A stretch of DNA of 64,000 nucleotides, taken from positions 136,212,001-136,276,000 of the forward strand of contig CM060831.1 in NCBI GenBank assembly GCA_030762175.1. Reading direction: 5' to 3'. The stretch is from Metallyticus violacea. Taxonomy: Eukaryota; Arthropoda; Insecta; Mantodea; Metallyticidae. Of this stretch, positions 34,946 through 47,779 are shown in pieces. Both the position numbers and the translations under genes were made by a program. Position 1 is the first letter of the stretch. Each line of letters opens with the position of its first letter. Below the pieces are notes generated by a model, which was given only the letters and a program-made list of their open reading frames with translations, was not told the DNA's origin and did no database searches.

Positions 34946-34997
<52 letters not shown>
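34945..34997. repeat. (TAA)n microsatellite
   Basis: About 17 TAA units, immediately upstream of a non-LTR fragment. Confidence 0.97.
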
Positions 34998-35039
34998 GAG
35001 GAGTAAAATATATAATCAATCAAACATGTTAGATTACTG

Positions 35040-35305
35040 CTTAAACTTTGAATTTTACATCTGCTAAACGCCTTTTGGTTGAATACTAAAATCCCTGAAG
35101 AATGGTTTGTAGCAAATGTCAAGCCGTTATGTGAAAAAGAAGATAAGAGTAAAACTGCAAATTATCGTGGTGTTAGTATACTTAAAACATATGCAGGTGC
35201 TATAATTAAGTGAACGTTATTGCTGAAAGTTTACTGCTACGAGGAGCTAAGTGGTTTTGTAAGAGGTAGGCTCATGTAGCGATAACACATTCTTCCCGAA
35301 TATAT
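35040..35305 (+). mobile_element. Non-LTR retrotransposon fragment, start of reverse transcriptase
   Basis: Reads NTKIPEEWFVANVKPLCEKE followed by DKSKTANYRGVSIL (35076-35180). This matches RT block 0-1 of CR1/jockey-like LINEs (xPxxWKxxxVxPIFKKGDxxxxxNYRGISLL). In a shifted frame it continues with NVIAESLLL and GFVRGR-like residues (RT block 2). The catalytic blocks are missing beyond 35305, where a SINE B tail begins. Frameshifts and a stop (AIIK, stop) show it is dead. Confidence 0.75.
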
Positions 35306-35307
35306 AA

Positions 35308-35378
35308 TTTCATCTCGTGTATTATCAGTGCTCACCGCCTGTGGCCTGTGATGCCTCAGCGGTAAAAACGGGCGTTAA
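35308..35378 (+). repeat. SINE family B, 3' tail fragment
   Basis: Contains TATTATCAGTGCTCACCGCC, GATGCCTCAGCGGTAAAAAC and GGGCGTTAAACAC, the last 70 bp of family B. Nothing of the body is present. It directly follows the non-LTR fragment. Confidence 0.85.
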
Positions 35379-35379
35379 A

Positions 35380-36325
35380 CACTTTTCAGAATAAAATTAG
35401 TTATGTATGTTGACAAATCCTATAACCAAAATTTATTTAATATCCATTTCTTCTTCCTAATTGGGTATTGAGGAGCAAAATTGTATGCATTAACTTTTTA
35501 CTACTATAGGCTTGCTCTTTGTACAGGGTTAAATGTGCATGTTCATACTAATAAATGCTGGAAGTTATTCATTTGTTGTTGCAGTATATTCTTGTATTGT
35601 GCCATATTAGTTGCTGCGTATTTCTTACTAAGTGCAGCATTTTCTATGCCTAAGCCACTCTTATTTAAATTAGTAGCGAATTAGTATTATGTCAGAAATG
35701 ACCCATAAAGGACATTTTTACTTAACAAAAACAGCAATAACAACAAAGAATCGAATTTCAAAATTGAACAGAGAATTATGAGAAAAATCCTTCAAGTGAA
35801 AAAGAAGAGAAAATAATTTAGATATTGGGATGTATTACCTTTAGCTACAGAAGAGTAAGTTAACCTGTAGTAAATATTAAACGTCTATTTTAAAACACCC
35901 TATTTAATCTTAATATTGTACCATATATCATAAAATAATATGTACTACTACCACCATCTGTCGTCATTACTATTCCTACTTAAATAAGAATAATAAGAAC
36001 AAAAATTAATACTCAAGGCGTTTTTCAAGTCAAGTTTTTTAGCTTCCTGCAGCGACTGCTGCGTCCCTACCTTCGTCTTGCGACATCGCTGGTAGAGTGC
36101 AGTATTACAGGAGGGCATGTGATCAGCACATCGCATCCCTCCGGTCACCATCACGCGGCGGTTTAATAACAAGTTATCCATCAGGCAGCTTCTCAATTGT
36201 CCACATAGGCTGTTGGACCCCTTTTACGTACTCCCTAACTTAGAAAATTTCTAAGCAGATTTCGGGAACCGGACTAGAGACATCCCGGTTAGCTGTCAGT
36301 AGCACTAACCACTAAGCAAATAGGC
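35380..36325. other. Unassigned AT-rich stretch
   Basis: No recognisable feature. Confidence 0.4.
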
Positions 36326-36327
36326 GG

Positions 36328-36330
<3 letters not shown>

Positions 36331-36395
<65 letters not shown>

Positions 36396-36402
36396 TAATA
36401 AT
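36331..36402. repeat. (ATA)n microsatellite
   Basis: About 24 AAT units with one AAC interruption. Poly-Leu and poly-Tyr frames here are artefacts. Confidence 0.97.
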
Positions 36403-38220
36403 GAACAAGTCCTATCCAAGAAATTCTCAAAATTATTCTGTGCATCCCATACATATAATCTTGCGTGGTCCTTGATACTGCGAAAAGGCCCAAAATTTAC
36501 TCTCTTCAAAATTTTCTATTTGTAAGGAATTGCAGAGAAAGTGATGTTATACTTTTTTTTTTTTTGTAACTGTAGCATTAAAATACACTGCTTGTGACTC
36601 TATAAATCAAGAACAACCTGCCATTGGTTCCAGAAAGTTACTAGTATTCAATGAAGTCATCACCCATTCATTACACAATTTCAAACAACGTACTGTAAGA
36701 AAAAGCTAAAATCGTCGCCCTAACAAGCGTACCAACATTCAAACACGAGAATCATTTTATTAAACAAAATCGAGACATCTATATATACTTTCATTAACTT
36801 TCGAATACACACACCAGAGCATCGAAGGCATATAAATATTCGACTGGTGGAAAAAAAAGTCTAAATTTTAAATTACCATATTAATAATAAAAAACGTTAT
36901 ATTATATATTTACTAGCTCTGAAAAATATACCAAGATTTTTTCATCAGTTGAACTAACATGTTTATCTTTTCTCCATGTACAGCACTTGTTATATTCCTT
37001 TACGTATGCACTTTTCGGTTTTGGAGGATTTAACAAACCCTCAGCTTTATTATTTCTTCTGGAATGATATCCTTAGTTTCAATATCAAACATTGCGGAAT
37101 AAGCATCCGTTTCCATTTGAATTCCTCAAAACAAAAACAAAATAACATCGTCATAGAAACGAGTACTAAGAAATCATGCAATATATTAGTCATATCTACT
37201 ATGTCATAACAGCATAAACGTTGTATTCAATACGGTACAGTCTTCATTATGAATATTCGTGCGAGCGGAAATGAACGCGCTAAACATTCACTTGTGTCAC
37301 AGTTACCAAGATTATAGATTAGTTACATAAATAATTATTTCGATTATTCAGTTTAATCACTAGAACATGAGCAAAGTATGAACAAACAGACACCAGAAAA
37401 TCATAACGGAACATGATATGTGAACATTTCCAAGAATTAAGAGTGCTTTTCTCCACGTCAATGGTATAGAAAGGGATGAATCGTGCAGGTTTCGCCTAGA
37501 AAACTTAATCTATCGCTCTGTGTAGTGCAGACGTATGTTGATGCAATTTCTACATTTTTGGAGACTTGAAGAAAGGCTTGACAATGTATCATATTGAGTA
37601 GAAGTGTGTTAATAATTATGGAAAGTAATAAGGAGTAACGGAATGAAAAATAATTTACCACTATAATGATTTTGTGCTAATTTTCATTACCTATAGATAT
37701 TTGCTTCTCTTTTTTTCTTCCAGACAAAGCTTAGGTCTATGGAAGTGAATAAACTGTACGAAATACAAAGATTGTCAAGAATATAAAAATAAATAAATAA
37801 ATAAATAAAACAAAGGTTATGGCCTTTAAACGAATATATGTGTATGAATATCAACTATTGTTATAATTAATGAAGAATTAGAAAAACGCGTTATTTAGGT
37901 TCCAATTTTATATACAAAAATAAATTAAGAAATAAAGAACAATACAGTACTTCGTGGAATAATTGCAAACACATCAAGAAGAAAAACTTGAAAATAAAAT
38001 ATATCTAAGTATTATGTTTTATAAGACGATGTCAGTTAGTGTTGCACGACATCTACCTAAAGAAAGATTAGAGTAATATACAAGCAGTGAAGGGATGTAC
38101 CAGCATATACAACATAACATGTAGATAAAATAAACGATTTGAAAATATATATTTTTTATGTTTATTTATTGTCACTTTGACTGCATAGATCTTCTCTCGA
38201 CATCTGTAGTTATGAACTTG
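36403..38220. other. Unassigned AT-rich stretch
   Basis: Nothing recognised. A short ATAA run at about 37787-37808 and several T runs occur. Confidence 0.4.
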
Positions 38221-38221
38221 A

Positions 38222-38432
38222 ATACTATAGGTGAAATATGTAGGAATGAATTAAATGAATTAATGATGGCTCAAATGATCTCGGAATCCTTGGTGCCCTG
38301 GCATTCTTTTTCTCAGAACAAGGAAAAACTCCGGAAAAAAAAAGTACAAGAACTGCTTGACCTGACGGGAATTCGAACCCAGGACTTCCGGATTTATAGT
38401 CACAAATGCTACCATTAGATCACGAGGCGGTC
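38222..38432 (-). repeat. SINE family D, copy 2
   Basis: On the minus strand: head GACCGCCTCGTGATCTAATG, GGTAGCATTTGTGACTATAA, box B GGGTTCGAATTCCCGTCAGG, body TCCGGAGTTTTTCCTTG with TGCCAGGGCACC, and the 3' part GGATTCCGAGATCATTTGAG with ATCATTAATTCATTTAATTC. It aligns block for block with 13545-13770. The good box B indicates a tRNA-derived origin. Confidence 0.82.
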
Positions 38433-41072
38433 AAAAAAACGCATAAAAAAGTGGAGAGAAACTTATGCAGTAGGATTATTTGAGTTACGGGTCATCAACT
38501 GGGACAGGATATCTCAATGACAAGAAAAGTGCTCGAGCCATGCTGTTCTTATGGAAGAAAAGTTAGAAGAAAAACACGAAGGAATTTGCTATAAAGAAGC
38601 CGGCAATGTATTGTCGCCGAGGGGCATCGTTTTCAACATCTGTTATAATACAGATTAGTGTTTATTATTACCATTTTTAATTAATGTATCATTTTATGCT
38701 ATCATAAAAATATAGTGAAATAAAAATGTCAACTTCTGCACTTTCACGGTAAGAAGCGGCGCTCAGGTGGCCCATAATTCAGATAACCCCGCTGTAGGTA
38801 TAATTCCATAAGCTATAGAAATATAGGAAGACCTACAAGGAAATGACATGAGGCCGAAACAGGAGGCTTTTTCTAATCGATGGAGAGATTATATTTGTAT
38901 TCTTTTCCTCGTTTTCCTTCACATTTCAGTTATTCAGGTTCAGGTCAAATAGTAATGCTGATAGGTCCCACAAGACTGTAGTTATTAAATGGTGTAAACG
39001 GCGTGCACTTCCATGCGCGCAGTTTTCTAGTAATTTTCTTCGAACGTGGCACCCTTGCCTTCTACGTAAAAACCTCATCTTCTTGAAGTAGTGCCAATCT
39101 ATGTATGTTTCTTGGAATTTTCACTATAAACGAATTTACACAATAGTGTTGGTTAATGAATATTCTCATTAATGAGGTGGCTGATAGATTGAGATTTTCT
39201 TTGTATAGGATGCGGGAAAACAAGCAGTGGAGAGACAATTTTCGCAAGATAAGCAGATCTTATCTGAACTGTGGCTACTTTACAATCAGGGCGGGTATTC
39301 ATCCGTGAAGCACTTTATTCTCACCTGCTATGTTTTATAATGAGCAGAATTTATTAATTTTTCTATCCTGCTCAAGGAATTTTGCAGCTAAGGCTGCCCA
39401 AGTGCCAAAACTGTAACCTAACACTCTTAAAGTAATAAACTTTCTTATCACAAAGTTGATCGCGAGGTGCTAGTAGTGATTATGTGGTAGCAAAAGCATT
39501 TATATTAGATTTTATCTCGAGATTGTTAAAACGATTGCGTGATCTGTGTAAAGAAAAACCTTTAACACTATTTTTTGTTTCGTAGGCAGGGAAAATATAA
39601 GTGTATAGCGTTCTTTTTACCTTTATGTGCCCCGTAAACGTTTTTCATATGTTTTCATTCTTATACATTTAATGCTACAAGTAGATATTTAACAGATGAC
39701 GATAGTGTCAATAATTAAATATTACATGTAGGTTGTTAAAAGTAAACAATTTCATTATTTTTAAACAACTGACAAACGATGTATGCTATCGTTTAAAATG
39801 TGTATATTCTGTAAACAGAAATGAATAAACTACATTTAAACACACTGTTTTGCAAAATTTTTATGTTAATGCTGCTATTGTACAATTGTTTATAGAATTT
39901 TATTGTGTTGAAGCACTTTAAACTATTGATGGATTTAACAGCATCTGTTGAAATTCTTGAGAAATTTTTAAGTTACAACGAAACAAGATTCAGGATGATG
40001 TTAAGCTTAAGGTAGCCAGGAAGTTTAAATCTAGCAAATAATGCAACAGTATACATGTTGCATTGTGTCTCAGAAGTTTATAAAGCATGAACTTTTATGA
40101 GATATTAAGAATACTTAACTAAAGATGCTCTGTAAATTTTAATTTTATAATATACATAAAATGTTATTTTAAACAAAAATAAATATTATTTCCCGATAAT
40201 TTAAAATTTTGACTTGAATGTGCATTTTTCTTACGATTGGCTAGACCAATCTCGTTGGAAGTTTGTGCACACATAATATATTCTAATATGAAGTGTGTAA
40301 CTAGAAGTATTTAAATATAACTATCTAAGTTTGAAAACCAACATTATTCACATAAAGGAGAATTCTATTTCTATTTGTCTATCCTTTATTGTAATAGAAA
40401 TTAATACCGACGCATAATATATTATAGTACATGAAAAGTATATGCAGAAATTATATTTTCTCGTCCAAACAACACACCAGTTGTCGAAATGATGTTAAAA
40501 CATTTTATTCTGCTAATTACATAAATCGTCCTATTAAATGAGCTATCCTCACTATATATTTACTAAAACTAAGAACTTTGTATTTACGTTTTTAAACAAT
40601 GGCGTTTGAGGACATTAGCTATTAATCCTTGTGGATAAAATAACATACTGCCCGATTGTTTAAACTTATATCCGTACATGTGCATATATACTGTAAATTA
40701 AAACTTCTAAAATGTACGTTGCCTCTTCCGCTAAAACTGCAATGAAAGGGAATAAACTACTGTCTCTATTTAAGGGTTAAATACTTAACTAAAAATAGAG
40801 ATAGATTTCAAAGGGGGTTAATTTCTTTTGCTATTAAATATTCGTTACTTCTTGATATCAGAGTGTCATCTTTTTAAAGCACATATCATTTAGCTTAAAA
40901 AAATAGACAATGTTTATTAATTATCCAAAATAGTTGCGTCATTAGAAACACAAGCAGAAATAACTTCTAATGCTAGTGTTTATTTTTAAATATACGATAA
41001 TTCTGGTGATTTTAGGCGATTCTTGGTTTGAAGCAATGGAGAATTAAAACCAATAGTACTTTATACGAAAGT
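38433..41072. other. Unassigned AT-rich stretch
   Basis: About 2.6 kb with no gene, repeat or RNA that I could recognise. Confidence 0.4.
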
Positions 41073-41074
41073 TA

Positions 41075-42297
41075 CCTTTTAAGTTGTTTCGTAAACTAAG
41101 GAAGAAGCTTACTGTTTTATTGCATTTCAAAATATTTGCCTTTAAGATTTATACAATTGTGCTTGCGTTCAAACCAATTATAGAAATATTTTTTTCGTCT
41201 CTGAAGTTGGTATCTCAAAAACATGGTTTTTAAATACTTCAACAGTTTATTGAGGTGATGAAAATCGCTGTTCATGCATTTTTGTTTGATATTCGGGAGC
41301 AAAAAGAAATCAAGTGAATACAGCAACGAGACATTAATTAGGCGTTTTTCTCCAAATAATCAATTGTTTGACGTGCTGTGCTGTGGCATTGTAATGATGA
41401 AGAATGATGCACATTTTCGGTTGTTTTTCTTGATTTCGTCAATGACTTCTTGCAAACAAATTGTTGTACACAATTTAGCATTAACCGTTCTTCCATCCTC
41501 TAAAGGAATGTTTGTGACGTGTTCAGTACAAGCGAAGAAACAAGCGATAATTTTCTTAGAAATGCTTCGTGAACGAACAGCTTTTGTGGGATTCGGTTCA
41601 TCTTGCAACACCAAAACAGTGGAATGCTGCTTAGTTTCCGGTTCATGAGAATATATCCAAGTCTCGTAGCTGTTACGATGTTGTATATGGATTTTGCAGT
41701 TCCGCGGTGCAATTTTTGAGCATTTCATTACACCAATTAACATGAACGTTTTTTGAGCTTCGGTCAAATTATGCGGAATCCATGGACAGATTTTTTCACA
41801 GCGAAATTATCATGTAAAATCGAATGTACTGCAGTCTTAGATATACTTAAGGATACCGCTATCTCACTGTAAGTCACATGTCGATATACTTCTATCATGT
41901 TGTGCACAGCATCGATGTTTTTTGGAGTGACAACCGATTTTGGTCTATCTTCACGAAATTCATCACTCTCGAACGCACGACCACGACGAAATTCTGCGAA
42001 CCAATTGTAAACATCCTTTTCTGATGGTACTTTATTACCAAAAGTTGAACAAAGCGATTCTAGCCACTGCTATTGAGTTAGGCCTTTAACTAAGATTGTA
42101 AAAAATCATCCAACGAAAACATTCAAGTAAAATTTCCATTTTTTCGCAAAATTGCTTTATTTAAACGCTCACTGTAAACAAACCACTCGGCCAATTTCTG
42201 AGCTGCATCTGTTTTCACAATAACAAATGTCAACTGTTGCGAAAACAGTGATGACGCAATAGCGTCACCTTGTAGTCGTTTGCAACATCTTAAAAAG
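41075..42297 (-). mobile_element. Mariner transposon, full length, dead
   Basis: A TA dinucleotide lies outside each end (41073-41074 and 42298-42299). The inverted ends are CCTTTTAAGTTGTTTC on the left and, reading inward from the right, CTTTTTAAGATGTTGC. The 1223-bp length is close to the 1.25-1.3 kb of typical mariners. One transposase gene fills it, on the minus strand. The ends are diverged from each other by about three of sixteen positions, so the copy is old. Flanking DNA is featureless. Confidence 0.93.
41117..42139 (-). pseudogene. Mariner transposase pseudogene, catalytic aspartates replaced
   Basis: Order on the minus strand: HTH region (SEKDVYNWFAEFRRGRAFE; second HTH PKNIDAVHNMI, YSEIAVSLSISKTAVHSIL), PWIPHNLTEAQK, then ETWIYSHEPETKQ (first catalytic block), QDEPNPTKAVRSRSISKK, ACFFACTEHV, the second block (HHYNATAQH) and the third (YSLDFFLLPNI), ending NWFERKHNCINLKGKYFE. 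The motifs fit the SETMAR-type (mauritiana-like) mariner class. Where a working enzyme has Asp in GDETW there is Tyr, with a 1-base deletion beside it. The HHDN Asp is also Tyr, and the SPDLAPND block is shortened to one Asp. At least one stop in the first HTH and several frameshifts are present. The gene is long dead. Confidence 0.93.
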
Positions 42298-42299
42298 TA

Positions 42300-43470
42300 A
42301 TCCTTGCACACGGCGGAGGAATATATGAAAGATTGTACGCAAATTAACTACACAAGAAACATGGCAGGTAGAGGGGACTTTTTGTGGGGGGAGGAAGCTT
42401 AATTTATTTTTCACACTAAATGTTTTCAGGCGCTCAGAGGCTAACGCACGAGGAAAGCAAATTAACATAGTTGGCAAGGCGACGTCTTGCCAACACGCTA
42501 TTCGGCGCGTAAAACCACACAATTGTAGATGGTCGTTTGCAGTCATTACTCAGAGAGACCACTGAGTGAGATAGCCAAGGGGAACTCGCAGCATTCCTGC
42601 CACAACACAAGCAAATTGCAGGCAGCACAATGACACGTCTGGAAGTCAGCTGTTCGGATTCTGGCAGCTGAGAAAATATTTGTGTTCAAATAGATTCGTT
42701 TAACGTTTCAGGGAGGTCCCATTTTTCCTTTTTTAGGCACGAATTCCCTTTATTGTTGTCTTTATTTGATACGCAGACGTAATAATGTTTCGTGGTAAAA
42801 TAATTTTGCCAGTAGCTTCTTTTTTTTTTTTTCATTGTTTTTAATATGAAACGTTTCTGTTGCAGCCTTTCCTTTGCGCATTCTTATCGCTTTAACATTT
42901 ATTTTTAACGCTGACAGACGTGGTCCAGAAGTTTTCAGCCTGGCCGTTTTAAGTAGGTGACAAAATAAAAGTACAGCATAATCTACAATCTTTCTTTGCA
43001 TCAATGCATAAATAATCGTAACCTTAGTTTGCATAATGCTAGAAAACGATAATAGTCGCTGGGAGTAAGGTCTGAACTTTACAATGAAAGTGACATGTGT
43101 TCACAGAAGCTTTGGCAAAAGCAGCTGTATGAAACGATGCATTATCGTCGGCTCAGCATTCCATTTCTCTTTTTCTCGGCTCAGTTCAGTACTTCTCAAT
43201 TACCGCTGTGTTCTTTCTTTGAAGTCTATCATCAGAATTCCTTTGCAGGCCCAACAAATTGTTCTCATGATTTTCGTGTACAGTGGACCTTGAAATTTCT
43301 GGGGGTACTTCACCTTCCTTCCGCCTCTCTATTGGTTTTCTTTTTGAAGGAGGTCATACCAGAGATGTCCCATCATTAACACGACAATGGCTCAAAAACT
43401 TCTGACAACATTCCACGCGCACTTGCATTTTGAACTGCTGAAAGAGTCGGTGCGCTCATCTGTGCTTATG
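42300..43470. other. Unassigned stretch
   Basis: No gene recognised. Moderately GC-richer at 42360-42700 without a motif; a 15-T run lies near 42825. Confidence 0.4.
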
Positions 43471-43471
43471 T

Positions 43472-43756
43472 CGGTCCTGGTGGTCTCCAAACTTGCCTCG
43501 TAAACCCAAGACCGCGGGTTCAATCCCGGCCAGGATCGATGGATTTTTTCGGGCGTAAACATCCAAAATATGGCTTCCTTCGGAAGGGAAGTAAAACCGT
43601 GAGTTCCGTGTCGTACATTTATGGCACGAAAAAGAACCTCAAGCCTGTAAGAAGAGGCCTCTGAGCAAAATTTATTGGTCCTTTCACGCCCTGAATTGAA
43701 TGGGACGCTGATGACATGAGATGTTAAAGAACGTCCACAAATAAATCAAATCAGCA
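43472..43756 (+). repeat. SINE family A, full-length copy
   Basis: Head CGGTCCTGGTGGTCTCCAAAC, box B GGGTTCAATCCCGGCC, body blocks TTTTTTCGGGCGTAAACATC and GGAAGGGAAGTAAAACCGTG, and tail TTAAAGAACGTCCACAAATAA. An imperfect flanking similarity (ATCTGTG on both sides) suggests a target duplication but is too short to rely on. This is one of the best-preserved copies with an intact-looking internal promoter. Confidence 0.95.
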
Positions 43757-43897
43757 ATCTGTGTATCGTGTGATGATATAAGTTTAAAATTTTGAAGTAA
43801 AAGAATCATATTAGCAAAATTTTTATTTATAGTTTACAGCCATTTAATGTAAGGTTTAATGAGACATCTACAGGATCAGATATAATTAACTTGAAGG

Positions 43898-43898
<1 letters not shown>

Positions 43899-43944
<46 letters not shown>

Positions 43945-43953
43945 CGTGTGTGT
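43899..43953. repeat. (TA)n with adjoining (TG)n microsatellite
   Basis: About 21 TA units, followed by TGTGCGTGTGTGTGTGG. A composite dinucleotide repeat in an AT-rich setting. Confidence 0.95.
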
Positions 43954-43989
43954 GTGGGGGGTAGTCGTACATACATGTAAAATATTATC

Positions 43990-46008
43990 TTGAAATTTAT
44001 TGCAGAATAATAATTAATAATTAGAAAAAAATTCATTGAAATCTTTTTTTAATCCACTTGAGTTAAGCTCATCCTAAACTGGATTAATTTTAATTAGCGC
44101 ATTGTATATTTTAGGCCCAAAATATCTGCAGTAGTGTGAAATATAGGATTAGTAATTAGTAAATATACATTTAACTTTATAAAGCATAGATCATATTTGA
44201 AGATGTTTTTACCATAATTTCAGCATAATATTGACTTAAATGTTTATTATAACGAATCATCTATTCCTACAACTTTAACAGCCCAGGTGCAGTTAAGAAG
44301 CGCTTTGTTATTATGACTGATATTTCTACAGAAATTCTATGTGTACGGTTATAGTCACAAACCGTGTCCATGAGGTGTGTGTTGTCAATTCTCGAACTCT
44401 GTAAACTGCACTTCAATCCGCTTTCCCCTCCTTTGTAACGTTATTGAGCGTTACTTTCTAAACCTTCCCCTGCCTGTTTCTATGGTATTAAACAATTGAC
44501 CCCAAAGCATCTCAATTTTTTTGCGTAAGCGTTAGTTTATATAAAACAAATGGCTCTCCGTGTGCATGTGTAATTTATGCAGAACTTTCATCAATCGCCT
44601 CTTTCCAAGACACCAATTCACAATACTGTGCACATATTTGAATCTACTAGCTCAGTATAAAATAACAATAAAAAAAGAGCATCAGCTAAAACGTATATTT
44701 TAGGAGGAAAAACAGAACGAAATTGGCACAAATTTTGAACGTTCACTAGTAAAATCATTCCCGAACTTAGTGCATGTGGAACTTTAGGAATATAAAGGAA
44801 ACTTCAGCAAAGATCAGAAACATTAATTTGGCCGAACTTAATCGTGCGTATAAAAATGGGTTTGCTCATAGGAAGCACTCCAATAGCCGAGACTAAAATA
44901 CTGTTTCAGCGGACAAGATTTATGACTAAACCCAAGCATAAGAAATATAAATTCATGTAATCTGAGAATGATACACCTAATTATTAACATTTAGCTCTTT
45001 TCTTTTGGAGAAAATTATTACTTTTTTTTATTACTTTTCAATATTTTCTTTTTGTTTTATATTCTTAACTAGAAACCTTATGGATGATTGGGGGAGGGGT
45101 CAATAAAATGCGGAGAATAAATAGGACATGTATATTCAATTTTAGAAGCAAGAAAAATTAATGTTCTATGAAGCAGTTTATTTCTCAACAATAACAAATA
45201 AAAGCAAGGCTATGAGACACATAACAGGTGTAGTAATGGCATTAAATTAATATAACTTATGAATAGAGAGGTTATACTACTTTTGTACTTTTAGCGTAAT
45301 CATTGAAGTGATTTGGTTCACCTGTTCTTTCTGAAAACGAATACTAACTTTATTAGCTGTTATTCCACGCAGAACCGCGTGCAGATCTAAATTGAATAAA
45401 CACAATTGCCATTTACTACTATTTTTGTATCAATTATGTCACATTTCGCGTTATGACGAGATCTTTTTAAAAACAAATGAACATTTGATGTTACAATAAG
45501 AGTTGAGAATATAAGAATAAACAAATGAACTTAGTTTTTGAGCACCATGCCTTAAAACTATTGATTAGGTCTCATTCTGATCGGTGAATAAGGTATCAAG
45601 GATGGCTGAAAGGTGCTTGCGTGCAATTATCATAGCAATTGAATTCCGAAATACTATTTCAGATTATATAAAAACGAAACATCTCAAATGTTACCTACAT
45701 GTACAGCGTGTGAACGAGAAAGATTGCATGAATTGGCTTGTAGGGGGGCCACCATGAGTAGGAAAATTGAGATATTATCTTATTTGTATTTCAGTGCCAT
45801 GTATGCATTTTATTTTTTGTTTAATTTTTATATAAATGAATAAGGTTTAGTACAAAGGAAAGAGTTTTTTATTACTCGCTTTATTTGCGTTTTGTTCGCA
45901 AAACGTTGTACTGTGAATTATAGCGTATTCAACATGATGCAGCTAGCTCTATGTGATGCATTCTTCAGTCAATTTCACACCTCTCGTCAAAATCTAGTGA
46001 TTGTCTAG
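43990..46008. other. Unassigned AT-rich stretch
   Basis: No recognisable feature on either strand. Confidence 0.4.
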
Positions 46009-46010
46009 TC

Positions 46011-46220
46011 TCTTTATAACGTAAATAATATGTTTCATTACATTTAAATCTTGAGACAATAATTAACAAGCAGTCATCATAAATTATCATTGTTAACTAT
46101 TAAGTAAAATCGCCAATTCTTTTTATAACGTAAATAATGTGTTTGATTATATTTCAAATGGAGACATTAATTATAACAAGCATTCTTCATAAATTATTGC
46201 CATTATTAACTATTAAGCAA
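46011..46220. repeat. Tandem duplication, about 105-bp unit
   Basis: Unit 1 (46011-46107) and unit 2 (46118-46220) both run TATAACGTAAATAATRTGTTT, then ACATTRATTA-like and CATAAATTAT blocks, and end GTTAACTATTAAG or ATTAACTATTAAG. They differ at a number of sites and by small indels, so the duplication is not recent. No other copy was seen in the window. Confidence 0.85.
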
Positions 46221-47777
46221 TCTCTATGTAATACTATTCCAACAAAGAACTTTCGCCTAATGTCAATTACTTTACACAGAATTAAATGTGTATCCATATT
46301 CAAATTTTATTAATGCTACTACAAGTGGTAGATATTAGAAAGCCGTTTCCGAAAAGACATGTAGATTTTGTCGCAAGAAAAAGACCTAAATAAATAAATA
46401 AAATAAACACAAATCAATAAAAATAAACTGTGCTTTAAAATACTTAAGCGTTCATCATTTATGTGTTAATTGCTATTTATTACAGTTAGAATAGTTCTAA
46501 TCTTGTAGACATCTATTGATATGTGAAATTTGAAGTTTTATTCAAATCACTTATTGCTACATAGATGGCTTTAGTTGCATACCACGTTTTTATCGCTTTA
46601 TGCTGTAAACTGTTTCTTAAAGAAGGCTCATGGGATGAATGCACAAAACTTTGCCTTTTCTTCACGACTAAAAATGACTTATTCAAGTTGACAAAACAAG
46701 TGACTGAGTAATTTTAAAAGTGTTTGACACTATCAGCTGAGATTACACTCTTGTAGAAAAATATGATGGTTCATAGAAAAAATAGTCCCATTCTAAACTT
46801 ACTGCATATTCAACTGGATTGCTTTTGAGCACCAGCGGAAATAACTTTTTAGACCTTAGGTACAAAATGGAACCAAATGTCTTTCATTATATCGTTAGAA
46901 TTGGTGTGACCATAAATTACTACATATATCTGAGTATACATTTTTAATATACTTTGTGGGCACAACAAATATAAACAAAATAAAAATCTAATAAGTAATA
47001 AAATAGAAATAAATGGACTCGTCTACGAAATACTTCGCATTTATACACATAAAGAATTGTTTTACTTTGAATAAATAGGATTTTAATTGTATAAATGAAT
47101 ATTTAAAATTTACAATACGTCAATCCACTTTGATTGATATAAACTGCTCTTCTTATCTTTCAGTTCAATTATACAGTAAGAAGTTGATAAAGACGAAAAC
47201 AAATTATGTTACGAAGGGTTTTTGTTTTTTTATAATAAATGTAAGATAATTAATTTGTTAACCACAGAATGTTCAAAGTTTTTGATTAGCCTGAGAAACT
47301 GTAACAGAAAATTTATTTTTAAAAATATTTTTTTTTATAATTTTAATACTTTAATTGTTGTCTTTAGTTTCAACATTGTTTATTTTATTTCCTACATTTT
47401 GAGACGTTTTCAACAATTGTAACCAGTACGGGCAAATCTTGAGATGTGAAAGTATCCACCGCAGAATGTTATATTTTGTGTAATTACAGAAGTCATTTGT
47501 AAGGATTTTGAACTATATACTTTCCCTTGAAAATCAAATAATAATGCTATTTAAATCCATAAGGGATTTCATTTCTCTACAGTTCCTCTACTTCTGATGG
47601 TATTCCGGAAAGAGTTTGAAGTTGAAGGGGTAACTTTGTTGAAGATAAGTTTTGAAGTTCTCTTTCTTCAGATTACAATGAAAATGAATATCTATTATGT
47701 GCTCACTATATACAGCTGTGAAGAAACGGGCATATATAAATCAGTTTACTAAACAATGCCAGATAAATAGTATTAGT
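46221..47777. other. Unassigned AT-rich stretch
   Basis: No gene or repeat recognised. Confidence 0.4.
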
Positions 47778-47779
47778 TA

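Noticed and set aside
42265..42628. Overlapping minus-strand frames of 64-93 residues beside the mariner
   Set aside because: They cross the mariner end and have no domain; no evidence for a host gene.
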